Origin: Pagrus major | Taxonomy: Eukaryota; Chordata; Actinopteri; Spariformes; Sparidae | Direction: 5' to 3' | Assembly (NCBI RefSeq): GCF_040436345.1 | Contig: NC_133230.1 | Span: 5,973,297 to 6,037,296 of the forward strand | DNA: 64,000 nt | Shown here: positions 1-13,240 of the stretch, in pieces | Position numbering within the stretch: the stretch's first letter is position 1 | Layout of the letters: every line of letters starts with the position of its first letter | Made by a program: the position numbers and the translations under genes | The notes under the pieces: model-generated | Told to the model about the DNA's origin: nothing | What the model saw: only the letters and a program-made list of their open reading frames with translations | Databases searched by the model: none

Positions 1-3000
1 GATGGAGACGTACACGGGAAAGATGAGTCTGTATCCCAGCGTTTGTCCTGCTCAGGGCGTAATCAGTTTTTATTTTAATTGGAGACACTAACGGCTTTTC
101 TCTGTTGTTGCAGCAGCCAACGCACATATTATCAGAGCAAACAGTGAGCGGGGATTTTTTTGTAGGAAGAGAATGTGGCATAAGCAGACACTTTGTATGC
201 AACGAGTCATGAAGTCGCTCAGATTAGAAACAATCCACTGTTCATGGCTGCCAAACACTGCACTTGCTAATTGCGAGATTGCGGAGTTAAGTTATTCTGC
301 TTCGAGCGGTTCAACAGCCTTGTCTGTCTGAGAGGAGGAGGAATATTTGCGAGCTGCATTCATTGATATTTTCTGCATAACTTTTTTTATTCTCATCCAC
401 AAAGATTCTCTGTTTTTGAGCAGGAGCCTTGAAATAAAGCCATTTTTCATCTTGTTTTGATGGTTGGATTTGTGTTTTACGGTTCAGTGTAGGCAGATAA
501 TTATGTACATTAGCAGTAAATGTCATCAAACAATGAAATTACATGAATCAGGAAATCACTTTTCAGCTTTCAGAGGCCTCTTTTGTCTCTTGGAAAAACA
601 AAATGGAGGGAGACATCGAGGAGACACAAGAAGAGGAACAAGCACATTTTTCTTTGCTCCAGATGGACTGTGTTTATGTGGGATAATGTTGCCGTCAGTA
701 ATTTCACCTGTCATTACCCTCACAGATAGAAATCCCTGTTTAATCAGCATTTCCATCACCGGATGCTTCTGTTAGTGCAAAACAAAACTGAGCTAATGAT
801 TGGAAAAGACTGCTGTTTCATTCATTTAGAGACTCACGCACACACTCTGGGTCTTGATACTCGAGAGTTCGTGATGTGTCTGTTCAGTCATGTGGTTTTA
901 TCGCCAGTTTTGATCTTTACTCGCAGCCTTTGTGCTTTTTGATGTTTGTTTAAAGTCCTGACTGGACTTCATTTTCCATCCCACTGCACGAGATCTTTTC
1001 TTAATTTCTACTCTGCTTGCTCAAATTTCCCAAAAGGCCTGTTTGAACGAAAGTCAATGTCGCGTCACATCCGAAGACTTTGAAATCGATCGACTCGATT
1101 CAAGATGTTTTGCGCTTCATACAAACGAGCAACAGGCCTCAGAGGACGCTGATGACAACAGAGCTCGATTAACAAACTCATGAGTGGAAGTTTCCTGGCT
1201 GCCCGTCAGACGCAATGAGCAAAGTGAAGAATTATGATTCTCCGAGTGAATGAAATGAGTGTTGTGTGACTCACGCTGCGCTCCGTGGAGCCAGCAGGAG
1301 GCCCGCCCAGCCCAGCACAGCAGCTGCTTGTCTCTCAGTCTAAACAACATCCATAACACACTGTATATCAACCACAATCTGCTGATGTTTTCAAATCTAT
1401 CAGGAGGATACATTATCACCCTGCAGATTTAGTCAAACCTTTATGGGGTTGGTAACAGTCTTGCAGTCTTTTCATGGCAAGACAAACAGGTCAAAATCGA
1501 GCATGAAGATGATGAAGCACTACCAACTAATCGGTAAAATCCACAGTCGAGTCAGAGAGACGTTTCTCAGAAAAGCACCAGCTAACTCCTAACTTTACTC
1601 TCCTGCAAGTTATTTGAGGAAGGAGGAACAAGGAATCTCTTCATGTCCTTCACAAACCTTGAGAACCGTTCATCCATAATAGCACATCACACACTACAGA
1701 TAAGGTTATCGCACCGGGGGAGCAATGCACCACCTCACGTGATCTCTTGGGTAAGCAGACATAAACAAAATGGAGATTAGCGTGGCGCAGCAACTTGCTG
1801 AAGTAACGCAGAATGTTAAGCGAGTCTGGATGAGTGTTGAGGCGCCATCAACACAGGTTTTCTATTCTTCAGCGAGAACTGGAGGTGAGATATGAAGTTT
1901 CTGTAAACATTAGTATGCTAACTCATGTTAGCTATTTACCGTTGACAGAAAATAGTAGTAATAGTAAATGTGTGTCTGACTTATTTGATCACTTTACAGT
2001 CTATGACTATAATTCAAAATAAAGTCCAGTGAGGTTGAACAAAGTTTACCACAGAGAGCAGAAAATAAAAATGAAACTGCTCGAGAAAACCCCCCTGATC
2101 TCCAACATTAATATTTTCTGGGAGTCCCCGATGAGGAGTGGAAAACAAGTCCAAACCTTGAGAGAACCCAGGCACACGACTGAGTTATGATGAAGCAAAA
2201 CACTTAAAGAAGGCTAGGAAAAACACACCTGAAGGCACATTCCCTGTACGTGACCAAACAGCATCCTGGCGTCGAGTCATCCCTGCAGGCTCGTCAGGTG
2301 TTTAGTGACGATCCAGCGATCCTGACTTTTGAATGGCTCTCTGTGTTTTTTCGTCCCAGTGACGCAGCGTTGAGTGTCCTTCCTCTGGCTGACATCAACA
2401 TGACGAGACATGAGGAGGCGACACGTTAATGTTTCCCTGCGTGGTATCCGGATTCCTCTGGAAGTTTATGATTAAGCAGTACAGCGTCATACGGACGTTT
2501 ACCTGCATTGTGCTTGTCCGTGCTTGCCATCAGATCCATCATATTTCATAATCAAACACCTTATCTGCACTACTATACACACTACAGATCCCAGTTTACA
2601 TGTATGACAGGCTGTAATTACAGTTATTGTTTTTAAAGGTTTATCTTTTACAGCTTTGCCCTCCGTCGTAAATGTTCTTTACAGTATCTGGCAGGATGGT
2701 AGCTGGTTGGATACAGAGCTTTTGTGAGCTATTAATCCCCTGCAGGTCGGCCTGTTTCTCTGTCATCTAGTAATGGGCTAATTAAGGAGAACAGTAACCC
2801 GTGGGAGCACCACCCACCTTGCGCTCCCTGCACTGTGAACAAAACCTGCCTATATATCAGGAGGTCTCGTTCAAAGACGGGCTGTTTTTTTCTTGTTAAT
2901 GATGTGGAACAAAGTGCCGGGCCGGGTTTTCAAAAGAATCTTGTTTCATCATAAGACAGTAGGGGAGGACACAGGTAAATGTGTCATTAGTGTATTTTTC

Positions 3001-6000
3001 CTTCGATTTACTACTTATTCCTGTCCAAAAATTAAATCACCCAGTGGCATTTTGCTAAGTTTGAAAACATTTTTTTAGCACACAGTGGATCTAAACACTT
3101 GAGGGGACTTCCAGAGCACCCTGTGATTAGATGGGAGGACACCGTGATATTTACTTGTTGCGTCGTCACTCTCATCACCTTTATTTTTGGACACACAAAC
3201 AAGAAAAGAAATCCGAGCGCCTGCTGTAGTTTCTCCTTCTTTAAACACATTAGGTAATGATTAACTGGTGCCTTGTTTCCTCTCTGGGAGCCGCTTCACC
3301 TCCGGCTCCTCGCTGTGTGATCTCGTGCTGTGCGTTTAGCCCCGGCCTCCCTCCCTCCTTCCTCCCACCGTCAGTATAATACTCCAGTGATCAAACCCTG
3401 AAGCCCCCAACGGCGGGCCGGTCGGCTTCAAAGCACCTGTAGAGCGACTCCTCCCTCCTCACAACCGCATTAGTCTGTCTGTCCCGACTGAAAACTGATT
3501 CTCATTGGCTGCCGGGCTGATTTTTTTTCTATCGGGGTGAAGTGTGTGGATTAATGAAAGCCTTTGATGTCTGAGAAACACAACCTGAGTGACATGACGA
3601 GCCTCCGGGAGCTTTGCCTATAAACGCCTCATAACTCAGCATCAGCTAAAAGTTACTTAAAATCTATTTTACATTTTCTAAGCTTGTATCAACAGTTTGG
3701 GGATTTTCATACTTTCATAAAGTTGAAGAAGGAAAGAAATTAAAAAGACAGAAATTTAAATGTCAGGCAATGTTTGTTTGTATTTTATGAATCCATAATG
3801 TCAAATAAATACTCCAAAGCTGAATTTATATTAGATTTTTTGGATTCATTTAGACAAAATATGAATTTGTTACATGTTTGCCTGTAGATTTTTTATTTTC
3901 GTCGCTGTGTATGCAGCTCATTGGTTATACTCTAACTGGACTTTTACCAATTACACACTATAAGTACCAGATTACAGTTTGCATAAACAAACAATTGCAA
4001 AGTGTTAGATGAGATGATTCTGTTGTTCAAAGCAATAATTTAAAATCATCAACATTTTTCTTACTTTCTTGCTGAAAATGAAATGAGAAATGAGAGGATT
4101 AATACCACATTCATGTCTGTACAGTCGCCTAAATATAAAGCAACGTAAGCTTTCTTTAGTCAAAACCATTCACAAAGGCAGTTACGCAGATTTGTGATAG
4201 TACGGTCCAGGTTGCTCTGAGAGGGCCCTGGGGTCCTCTGGGGTCTCACTGCAGCACCGACCGGCTCTCTGACAGGTCCAGAGAGGTCGCATTTACCAGG
4301 TTTGTCTCAGCTGACTGTCCCGGGGCAGCGGTAGGCCAGCAGCTCCCACGCTCTGCGAGGTAATCTGACTGTAAACTCAACCTGTTAATCAGTTTGTGTG
4401 CTACTGTTGCCTGTAATGGCTCCTTTAAATCACTACAACAATATGTGGTCAAGACTGTTGTTGGTTCTCCTCAGGCAGCACCAGTCTGTCTCTTGTTTTC
4501 TTCAGCCAGTCTGGCACCAGATCTGGAGGCCGCAGGGTTCTGTAAACAGTCCTCGTCTGTAGATATGTTTACGGCTTTTCCTAGAAAAACATGGGACATT
4601 GTATCCCTGCCGCTCCTGATAGTCGGCCCGCAGGTCACAATGCCTGATCTGAAGCCGACTGAGGTCATCCACTTCCTGCTAATTGTCAGCGAGATCAGCA
4701 AGGTAGTGGTGATAAACTGGGCCAGGAAACTGGTAGAGTGTTGAGTGGAGCTCTGGGAATACAGTTAGGTCTTGAGGTTGGAGTTGGAAATGATCGTGGC
4801 GGTGGAGATGGTGGTTATAGCGATGGGAATGGGAACAAGAACGGGAATGATGCTGGTTTTTCAATCCACAGTTCGGTCACAACACTTCTCTTAAAATTAA
4901 AATTTACAGGTCTGAGGTCTCTGTGTAGCTATAACTTTATTCCTTTTTCTTTTTTTTTTTGGAGCAACGGAAATGAGTATGTGTCATGCCCTCCACTTTC
5001 TATTTCAGGGCTTTAACAGTGCAATTTTCTCCTCCTAAAAACAAAGGGTGCTTTTTAAATGGCTGAATGAGGAAATTCCCTGTCTAAATGCAGAGCTAAA
5101 CCACCTGCCTCTACGCTAAACACGGCCACAGGACAATAAGGAAAAAACTGTACATCGAGTTGAGGAGGGACGAGATGTTATCCGACGGTCGAGGATAGGG
5201 AAGATTAAATCCATTTCGACGAAGCTCAGGGACAATCCTGAAGACGAGGGAGAGCATTATCTCTGCTTCCTCATGGCTGAACTCCCGTCGTTGGGACCTC
5301 GCAGACTCGACAGACACAGGAACGCATTACAAACAGCCCCTGGAACGACGCGTGGAATAAACACTGTGCCTAAACAGAACCAGATGTTCCTCCAGCTATG
5401 AACCGGAGAGCGCTGTGATCCCGCTCTGGGTTGGGCTGATCCCAAAGCGTCACCGAGGCAAACCAGCTCCAGCTTTAGGCCTTTAGCAAAACAGGTCTCT
5501 TCCTGTGCCTCACAGGAGCAACTATTCCTATTCTGAGGCTCTTTATTCTGCTGTGTGTGCATTTGATTTAGAGAATATTAATGCACGAGCGACTGAAGTG
5601 ATGTCTCAGAAGTGACCCAGTGACTATGAGGCCTGAAGTGCGTCACCAGGCTTCCTTTAGCCTCGACGTGGCCTCTGTCAGTCAATATTTCTTTTGACTC
5701 GGACCTGCGTATTTGCTGGATGACAAACTTGATTAAATTAAATGATTCTGAGCTACTTTATTCAGATCAGGTTCCTCCAGTGATGTGGTTCGCTGCCTCT
5801 TGAAACTCCCTATGTACAGTAAGGAGCCGTGCAATGCATTCTGGTAGCGTTGCGCTGCCTTTTGAAAGGCGGGACGCTGCAGTGCCCGCTCTGCATTTCC
5901 ATAAAGTTGAGGTCTAAGCTACTTTATTGAACTCAGGTGCGTCCAACACAACTTGCTACCTCTGGAAACCACCGCAGTTCGAAAATGGAGACAAATTTAT

Positions 6001-7304
6001 CAATTGCAAGGCTCTCTTCTAAGAGCCAAAGAGTGACGTTTGTCCAATCAGGTGCAGCCAGGAAGTGTTTGCACGGCTGTAGGAGGGTGTTTTCTCTGTC
6101 GGTCAAGCGTGCAATACGACCGCTCGCATCCAGAAATGCTCCAGTATATCATAAGAGAGATGGCTGTGCTATCCACCGGTGGTCTTGATTGTTTGGCTGA
6201 ATGGTGATGATGAAATCCCCTGTCTACATACATCCTGAGCTGAACCTCTTGCCCTTTAACATAAACTTTGCTATCTCATGGCTTAATCTAACTCACTCCC
6301 TTCCCTATAAACTCTGTGTGCTCGACTTACTGGACTTGAGAACATATAATCCAGGTAGTAAAAGGAAAATACTGGGTAACACAGTGTGAATAATTTCCTG
6401 GGAACATGGTAAAAATTTGAAATTTTGATTATGAAAGGAGAAAACAAGGCCCTTGATATTTCTCAAGACTTCGAACCTGACGCACTGATGACAGTCCATA
6501 AATTTTGGAGATGAAAACCTTAATGGCTGTCTTGGCAGGAGGAACATGCTTTTGTTGTAACTCAAAACTTGTGCCGGGGAAGTTTGGAGAGGCAACAACT
6601 CTGTGGGATTAGTCTCCATGGCCCATGTATATTTTCACTGAAAACAACAGATTTTCACATTCCTCAGCATCATTTATTCATCTGACAAGCATTATGGTTT
6701 CAGACTCGCCTTATTAGATGATGCAAATATTTTCCTCTTGGGTGGAATCTGGCTTTTTTTTTTCTCCTTTCTTTTTCCCTGGATGAAGTTTTGAAATAAA
6801 GTGAGCATCCAGTTCGCAGGGACTTGACTGGATCCACCCTCGTTTTTCTTTTTCTTTTTTTTTTTTTTTTTGAGGAAACCGCTTCCATTCCCTCCAACTA
6901 GAGACTTTTGGAGCCACAGCTCCCCGTCTGCTGTTACACAACCGGTGGGTTGGAGAGAGCAGCATTCTCACATGCTGATGTTAGCTACATACGCAGCACT
7001 TTCCGCAGGTCAAACCCCAGCCTCCCAAACCCACAGAGTATCTATTAGACTCAAAATGAAGCTGTTCATTTGTGCTTGTGGTACAGAATTCCATTTATGT
7101 GACGGGATACAAAAACTCTAGCTTTGTCATGGTGCAGTAGATGATGAAGAATCAGTGCTCGGTGAAAAAAGCCGAACCGTGTGACTCATACAGTGTAGCT
7201 GGTACTTATTATGCACACTCACAGATCCAACACACAAGCTATGTTCTGCTCTCTTGACGGCTGTAGTTCATGTATGATTTTTTTTTTGTTACCTCAGACA
7301 TGGA

Positions 7305-7500
7305 GGTTATGTTCTTGGGTCACAGCCCAGAATAGACCCCATTAACTTTTGTTGTGGATAGGGCATTTTTATGACATTTTTGTTGATTTCTCAGGGAATA
7401 ATGCATGGATCTTGATGGAAAAAAATGCGATGGATAGGTGGCTAGTATCTTTGAGTGGGTACAATTTGATGGGGACCCAAATAAACATCTGGAACTAGCG
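7305..7500 (+). repeat. Dispersed repeat family A, copy 1
   Basis: Contains TTGATTTCTCAGGGAATAAT, then ATGGATCTTGATG and GGTAGTATC-like text that recurs at 50976-51200. I recall this family as very common in fish and other animal genomes, often starting with repeated TTTG and a CAGGATTAC phrase. Class not assigned. Confidence 0.7.
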
Positions 7501-7679
7501 GTGTTCTGAATTCAGTGGGCATCGCTGCGTAAGGTAATTTGGTCAGGCAGAACCAAGAGGGCCTTCGAGGGGTCCTTTGCATGTGCTTCGCTGTAGTTTT
7601 TCCTCTCTGATCTCGGTGACCGAGCAGCATATGTGTCAATGAGAAAATATACGTTGACTAAAATGTGTAATTAGTTAAT

Positions 7680-8050
7680 TGTTGCATAGCCTGCACCCTG
7701 GATGGATGTTTAGGCACAGAAACGTCTCGGTGAGGGTTAGGAAAAGATCACGTTTTGGCTTAAAATACCAGATTTTGTTGCCATAAACATGGCTGCTGAT
7801 ATATACGACTTCCCGTCACAATGATCAGTTTTCATTGACACAAAATTAATTGAAAATTATTGCGAGTTCTCCTTAAAAATATCTAGTGATGTCACGCTTA
7901 AAAATGCAGAAATGCAGTGAGCGTGACATGTAGAAATGTCAATATGGTACGGAGCCTATGACAGGAACAAATGTGGATGTATCAGTGGTTTGCAGAAACC
8001 TTTTATGCCAACATTTCATCCTGCCAGCTGGGCTGATCAGACCCAGACTA
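7680..8050 (+). repeat. Dispersed repeat family B, copy 1
   Basis: Starts near GCACAGAAACGTCTCGGTGA and includes AAAAGATCACGTTTTGGCTT, TTTTGTTGCCATAAACATGG, GTGGTTTGCAGAAA and CATTTCATCCTGCCAGCTGG. The same phrases occur in order at 46270-46620, and partly at 50725-50880. This shows an interspersed element of about 370 bp. Confidence 0.75.
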
Positions 8051-9334
8051 TACCAAGCTTAAACCGACATTTCTGAACTTGTGTGATGCTTTTCCACACG
8101 GGGAGAGTCTTCTGGACGACATATGACAATTCAGCAGCTTTAAAAGTTTCCAGGAAGTGTGAAATTTGTTAGAAGTTCCACACCGTATAAATGAAAGACA
8201 AGGAAAAAGTGTGGTAACGGTTACTGTGGGAAATAAACTTTTGATGGTGTATCTCGTGTCAAATAGAGAGTCCTAAAAGCCGAGCTGGAAGTGCAGTAAA
8301 GGAATGCGAGCCTCCTTTAGTTTCTTCCCTGTCCTCCATTCGTCCTCGTCATGCTCTCCCCTCATCGTTAAGAGACAGACCACCAATAACAACGAGCTCA
8401 AGTGATCATACAGCTGCGGCGGGGCTGGTACTGTACTCCGTCCCACATCAAGAGGGGTCGTAAGTTTGCTCCACACCACAGCCGATATGTCTGTCAGCAG
8501 CCATGAGCTTCGAAACCCAAAATGCAAATGTGATTCCAAATAATTAGCCTCGTACAAATGTGCTCTGATAAAACTCTGCGTTCAGCAAAAGCCCAAACTA
8601 GTCGGCGTGGAAATCTTCAAAACACCCTCAATTATCATTCCGGCACCGTGCTGGTACGGACCACAGAACAACAAAAATAACACGAGCCATTTGGCACCCA
8701 AACATCTCATGCATCTGTCGTGCATGCTGGGGCTTTGATAGTTTCTGGATCGCCCACAGAGAGAACCAGATTTCTTGCTCTCAAAATAGCTGGCTGTTAA
8801 AGTCGATGATGTGTTTAAATTGAAGTGGTGTTTTCCCGCTTGTCATTTAATGTGGGAGTGTAGGGAAAGAATCTGCACGTAAACATATGATAGTGGTAAA
8901 AACAGAAGAGTCCAAGAGGTCAGAGGAGGAGGATTTTCTCTTTTTCTTTTTAGTGTCTGATGTTTTTTCTCTACAGCATTATTCTGAGGGATGTTTCACA
9001 AGATGAGGTCCTATAATTGGATTCTTTCTCTTGTTTTGCCCATAACTCTAATGAATCACTGTGATGGTGATGATACGAATCTCTTCTAAATTGATGCCCA
9101 AATTACTCATGTTAGGAAGCGTTTACAGTAAAATTACAGCAGGGCTATTAGTGATGCATAATTTACATTTCCCCCAAAACAAAAACTCTTTCATAGCCTG
9201 TAAATGACACAAATACCAGAGAGCTTTAAATAGAACAAACAGCCTGTGAAACACAGGACTGAGGTCCTTTACTTAAAGCAACTTTATGCAACTTTTTTAC
9301 CTTAAAATAACCGATTCAAAACCATTTTGTATTT

Positions 9335-9560
9335 TGGTTTGGCTTCAAATAACTATGTTGTGTACACGACTTCAGTAACGTAATGTACGCCATGGCACTT
9401 TTTGGTTTCACACTGGAAACGAACAGCAGCCCCTTGGATCAAAGTCCTGTGCTTGTTTGCCTATGTGGACACTATAATTCGTTGTACTTCTTTGCCTGAC
9501 CTCCTCCTTTGCGACCGTAATAAATACTACGGCCACAAGAGGTCGCTGCCTGACAACAAA
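9335..9560 (+). repeat. Dispersed repeat family C, copy 1
   Basis: Contains TTGGTTTGGCTTCAAATAAC, GGTTTCACACTGGA, GACCTCCTCCTTTGCGACC and GTAATAAATACTACGGCCAC. It is collinear with 57390-57650 and includes a CTCF-like phrase at 9533-9547. Confidence 0.75.
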
Positions 9561-11447
9561 CGTAAATATGGATCATAATAATCTGCTTTCATTGTCCACC
9601 TGTGTGGTTGTTGGATGGATGGACGACCTGGACAACTCGACTAATTATTTGAGCTCTGCATGTATAAACTGTTGAGTAGTTTAATTAGTAACATCATAAA
9701 ACATCATGTTTTTTAACCTCCTCATACGCAAAATCTGAAAAGGTAAAAACAAAAAATAACAATCATCAAGTAAATCAGTAGAAAGTGGCATGAAAACAAA
9801 AACTTAATGCCTCAAATTCATACTTAAGTGCAGTACTTGCTTAATATACTGGTGACACACATTATAACTGATATTTGCCACACAAACTCAAACCCCCATG
9901 CACGACTGAGTGCATCTTTCAAACGCAGCACTTTGTTTAGCCTGTGTATTGGCTCGACATGTCCGGACCCGCAGCTGACATTTACTGAAGGAGTGAACTG
10001 AGCCGCCTCTTCTTCAGACCCCGACGAGCCTTACAAAGTAATCTGAGGTTTTGTTTCTGTGTTGTTTCTCTGCTTTGTTCGCTCCCGAGTTTGGGATTTG
10101 TCCAAGTAAAGCTCCTGTAAATACTTTCGGTGTTTACGAGAGCGTTTTTACAAGCATAAAAGAAGAAATAAAAGCCCCGATGGCAAGCCGATGAACTGAA
10201 CGAGAGAAGCGATAACAGATCAAAGCTTGAAATTGATTTTTTTTCTGTGTGTGTGGAACAAAGCCAGTTAAGTGTGGCCAGTAAAAAAAAAAAAAAAGGA
10301 GCATGAGTGAGTGATTGTTGTACCGTGCTGTGAGGGAGGGAGCTGGATGTCAGGAGAGCTGTGAACAGGTTAAGGCCTGTCCTGCGTTTAGAGGGCAGGA
10401 TCTAAGCTGACATGCAGGAATGTGTCTCCATGTAGAGCGTGAAATCTTTGCAATGCAATCTGCTCTGTATGCTCCAAAATGATGACAAAGAGATGGAAAA
10501 AAAAGATCTTTGTAGTGTGGGGAGCTCAAATATACAATTATAACAATAAACAAGGCAGCAGCGTGACGACGTGAACAGATGATTGTCAAATGTTCAGACT
10601 CATCACTCACTTAAAGTTTGGTGCATCTCTTATATAAAGCTCATATGATGTTTTTCATTATCCGGATACCATATTTGTCTAGTTAAGAAAATATAGGCCT
10701 GTAAACTGTTCACAGCCTCGACTTTCATAAAGTTTTCACATCCTTCCAGTAGCTGCTTCGACACATCAGACAGTAAATTTCATGATGACAAGAAATATCA
10801 TATAAATAAGCAAAGCCAGAACAGATTCTCAACACACACAGATGATAATAATAATCGAAGAAGTCCCTGCGCTGCTCTCTCCATCAGACAGGAAGGGAAT
10901 TCTTGGAAGAGACGAACAGTAATCATCGTGGTGTGAACCCTCCTGACCTCAGCTGCCTGAGACGTGACCTCTCACCTTCTGACTGACCTCGGCCCGGCTG
11001 CTGTGGCGCTGATTGCGGCATCAGAGGGCTGGAGGCGAGCCCCTTTAGCCAGGAGAAATGAATCTTCCACATGCTGCGGGAGGAATGTCGTGGTCCAGAC
11101 GGTCCGGAGATCCCCCCCTGGGAGTTCAGGAATTCGGGCACCTGTGAAATGCCCTTTAGTCTTTAAGTGCATCTTCAGGCGCGTCGACTGGAGGAGGGGA
11201 AGATGTTTTATTTGTCTTTCATGCCATGTCAGAGAGAGAGTCCCTGTCGTACACAGATCATCTGTCATGAGGTTTTTACACATTTGTTTGGTGTTTAACA
11301 GCTGTAAAACAAACCTTTCTACCGCCATCTGTTCGCAGTTTTCTCTTTCAGTTCATAATGTGATGTGAATTATCCTCAGTGAACAGTGAGAGTGGGATAA
11401 GGCTTGAATTCATGTAAGTTTTCATCAAGTTGACAAAGATTCTGCAG

Positions 11448-11862
11448 CCATGCTAGCAGCTCTGTGAGGCTGCACTTTTGCACAGCGGTGCTTTGAGCTA
11501 AACGCTAACGACAGCGTGCTAACACGCTCACAATGACGAACAAGCTGATGTTCAGCAGGTGTAATGTCAACCATCTTAGTTAGCTGAGGCTGATGTGAAT
11601 CTCATTAGTTTTGCAGGTTTTTGGTCATAAACTTCAGTGAAGCGCAAATTAAAACTTTTCACTCGATGGCGCAGGATTAAAAACACAAATGTCAACGTCA
11701 TGGCGGTGCTTGAAGATCACAAAAGTCTGTAGGGTTCATCCTCTGGGGAACATGTATGTATGAAATGTCAGGGCAATACATCAAATAATTGTTCAGATAT
11801 CTCAGTGAGAACAACAGTGGTGGACCGACAGACCAACACTGCCACTACCACGGCTAAAAGCA
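11448..11862 (+). repeat. Dispersed repeat family D (common perciform-type element)
   Basis: Recognised from memory as a very abundant fish repeat. Phrases in order: CTCTGTGAGGCTGCA, GTGCTTTGAGCTAAACGCTA, GTGCTAACACGCTCACAATG, CAGCTTAG-type text, TTTTTGGTCATAAAC, TTCATCCTCTGGGGAACATG, AGATATCTCAGT and GTGGTGGACCGACAGACC. It appears near full length in plus orientation. It carries no coding sequence. Confidence 0.75.
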
Positions 11863-13240
11863 CTAACATAATCTGTATTTTCATCTGCAGTGAAATGTTC
11901 CCCTGAATGGTTTCAGTGTCTGTGTGTGATGGTCTTAAAAGACAAGAAATGTGTCCATAAATTAAGAAGTGTGAATGAATGACACACACAGAATTTGTGA
12001 AGTCCATTCTGACCTTTTTTTAAACACCTTATAAATCACCCAGACATCTTTTCGGACCAGGAGTTTCTACTGGAGGTTTATCACCGTCTGACTGCCCTTT
12101 TTTTTTTTCTTTCACTGAAACAGTGACTGGAATTTAAAGAGGAGAGTCTGTGAACTTCACAGGACGACAAAACTGGAATCTTTTGATGTGCACAGTTGAA
12201 TCAGTGTCAACTGTGCCTGCAGCCCAGACAACGTGTTGGTGTCACATTTCATATAATCTGAGTGCGAGGAGTCTTTGAAGCAGCGTGGCTGCACTTCATG
12301 AATGACAACGGAGGAAGAAAAGTCTCTGCAGAATCTGTCGGCAGCGCCCGAACACATTCAGAGGCTTGTGTTATTTCTCTGTCGATTGATTGACTGATAC
12401 AATAAATGCAGAACAAGCAGTTTTTACAGATGTTTGTATTGATTTGCACTTAAACATTTTTATCTAATTCACTTCCATTTTCTTATGTTTGCCACTTTTT
12501 TTACTTTCTTTGCTGCTTCTGCAATGGTCTGATGGTGAAAGCCGAGAAAAGGCCGGCCATGATTTTCTTATGATGACATAAACTGCCATTATGTGTCAAT
12601 ACTTAGTTTTTAATTTAAATTGTATGTTTCTTGATTACAAGGAAACAGGTTCAATACTTGAATGTTAAAACTGCAACAATTCAATCTAGCATTTTAGCAT
12701 CTTTCACATCGTTATTTTGGTCGCAGTTTCTTATTCAGACACTACAGGAAGCTGTTTTCAGTGAAAAAAAACAACAAAGAAACGGAGGCAGGCATGTCCC
12801 TCTGGAGGTGGCTGGGACTAAATCAGAGCAATAAGGAGCGCTATTTGCTAACATGAACACCATATCAACTATACTACTAATCTACTACTACTAATCTACT
12901 ATCTACTAATACACCGTATCAACTATTTTTTAGAAAACACTTTGTGTTTTCTAAATAATATTTGACAAATTATGTATAAACTGTTGAAAAATATGTTAAT
13001 ACATTGCAATAGAGGATTACATCTTATTCCACATGAATTTGTATATTATATCTGTATATTATAATATTTTTATGAAAAATACTGGTTACTCCAATTGACA
13101 TAAACCAGTTACACCACCTGACTATGTTGCTTCTACAGTCAAAGGCCATTGTTTGTTGAAGAAACTGGCACTAAAAATCAAGCATGACAGTGAACAAGGT
13201 CAATTGAACTTTTTTTTATTATTTTCAATGAAGAAAAAAC

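Larger units (their letters stand above)
1..13240. other. Non-coding region with dispersed repeats
   Basis: No gene recognised on either strand. FRMD6, the next gene after TMX1 in human, was looked for on the minus strand and not found. The short open frames lack family motifs or paired splice sites. Repeats seen: 7305-7500, 7680-8050, 9335-9560 and 11448-11862 (listed separately). Short T or A homopolymers occur at about 6770, 6860 and 10282, and an ACTAATCT-type short tandem at about 12870-12920. The rest of 1-7300 holds nothing I can name. Confidence 0.6.

Noticed and set aside
4246..4744. GC-richer patch with open frames on both strands.
   Set aside because: No motif or splice pattern recognised; left unannotated rather than given a function.
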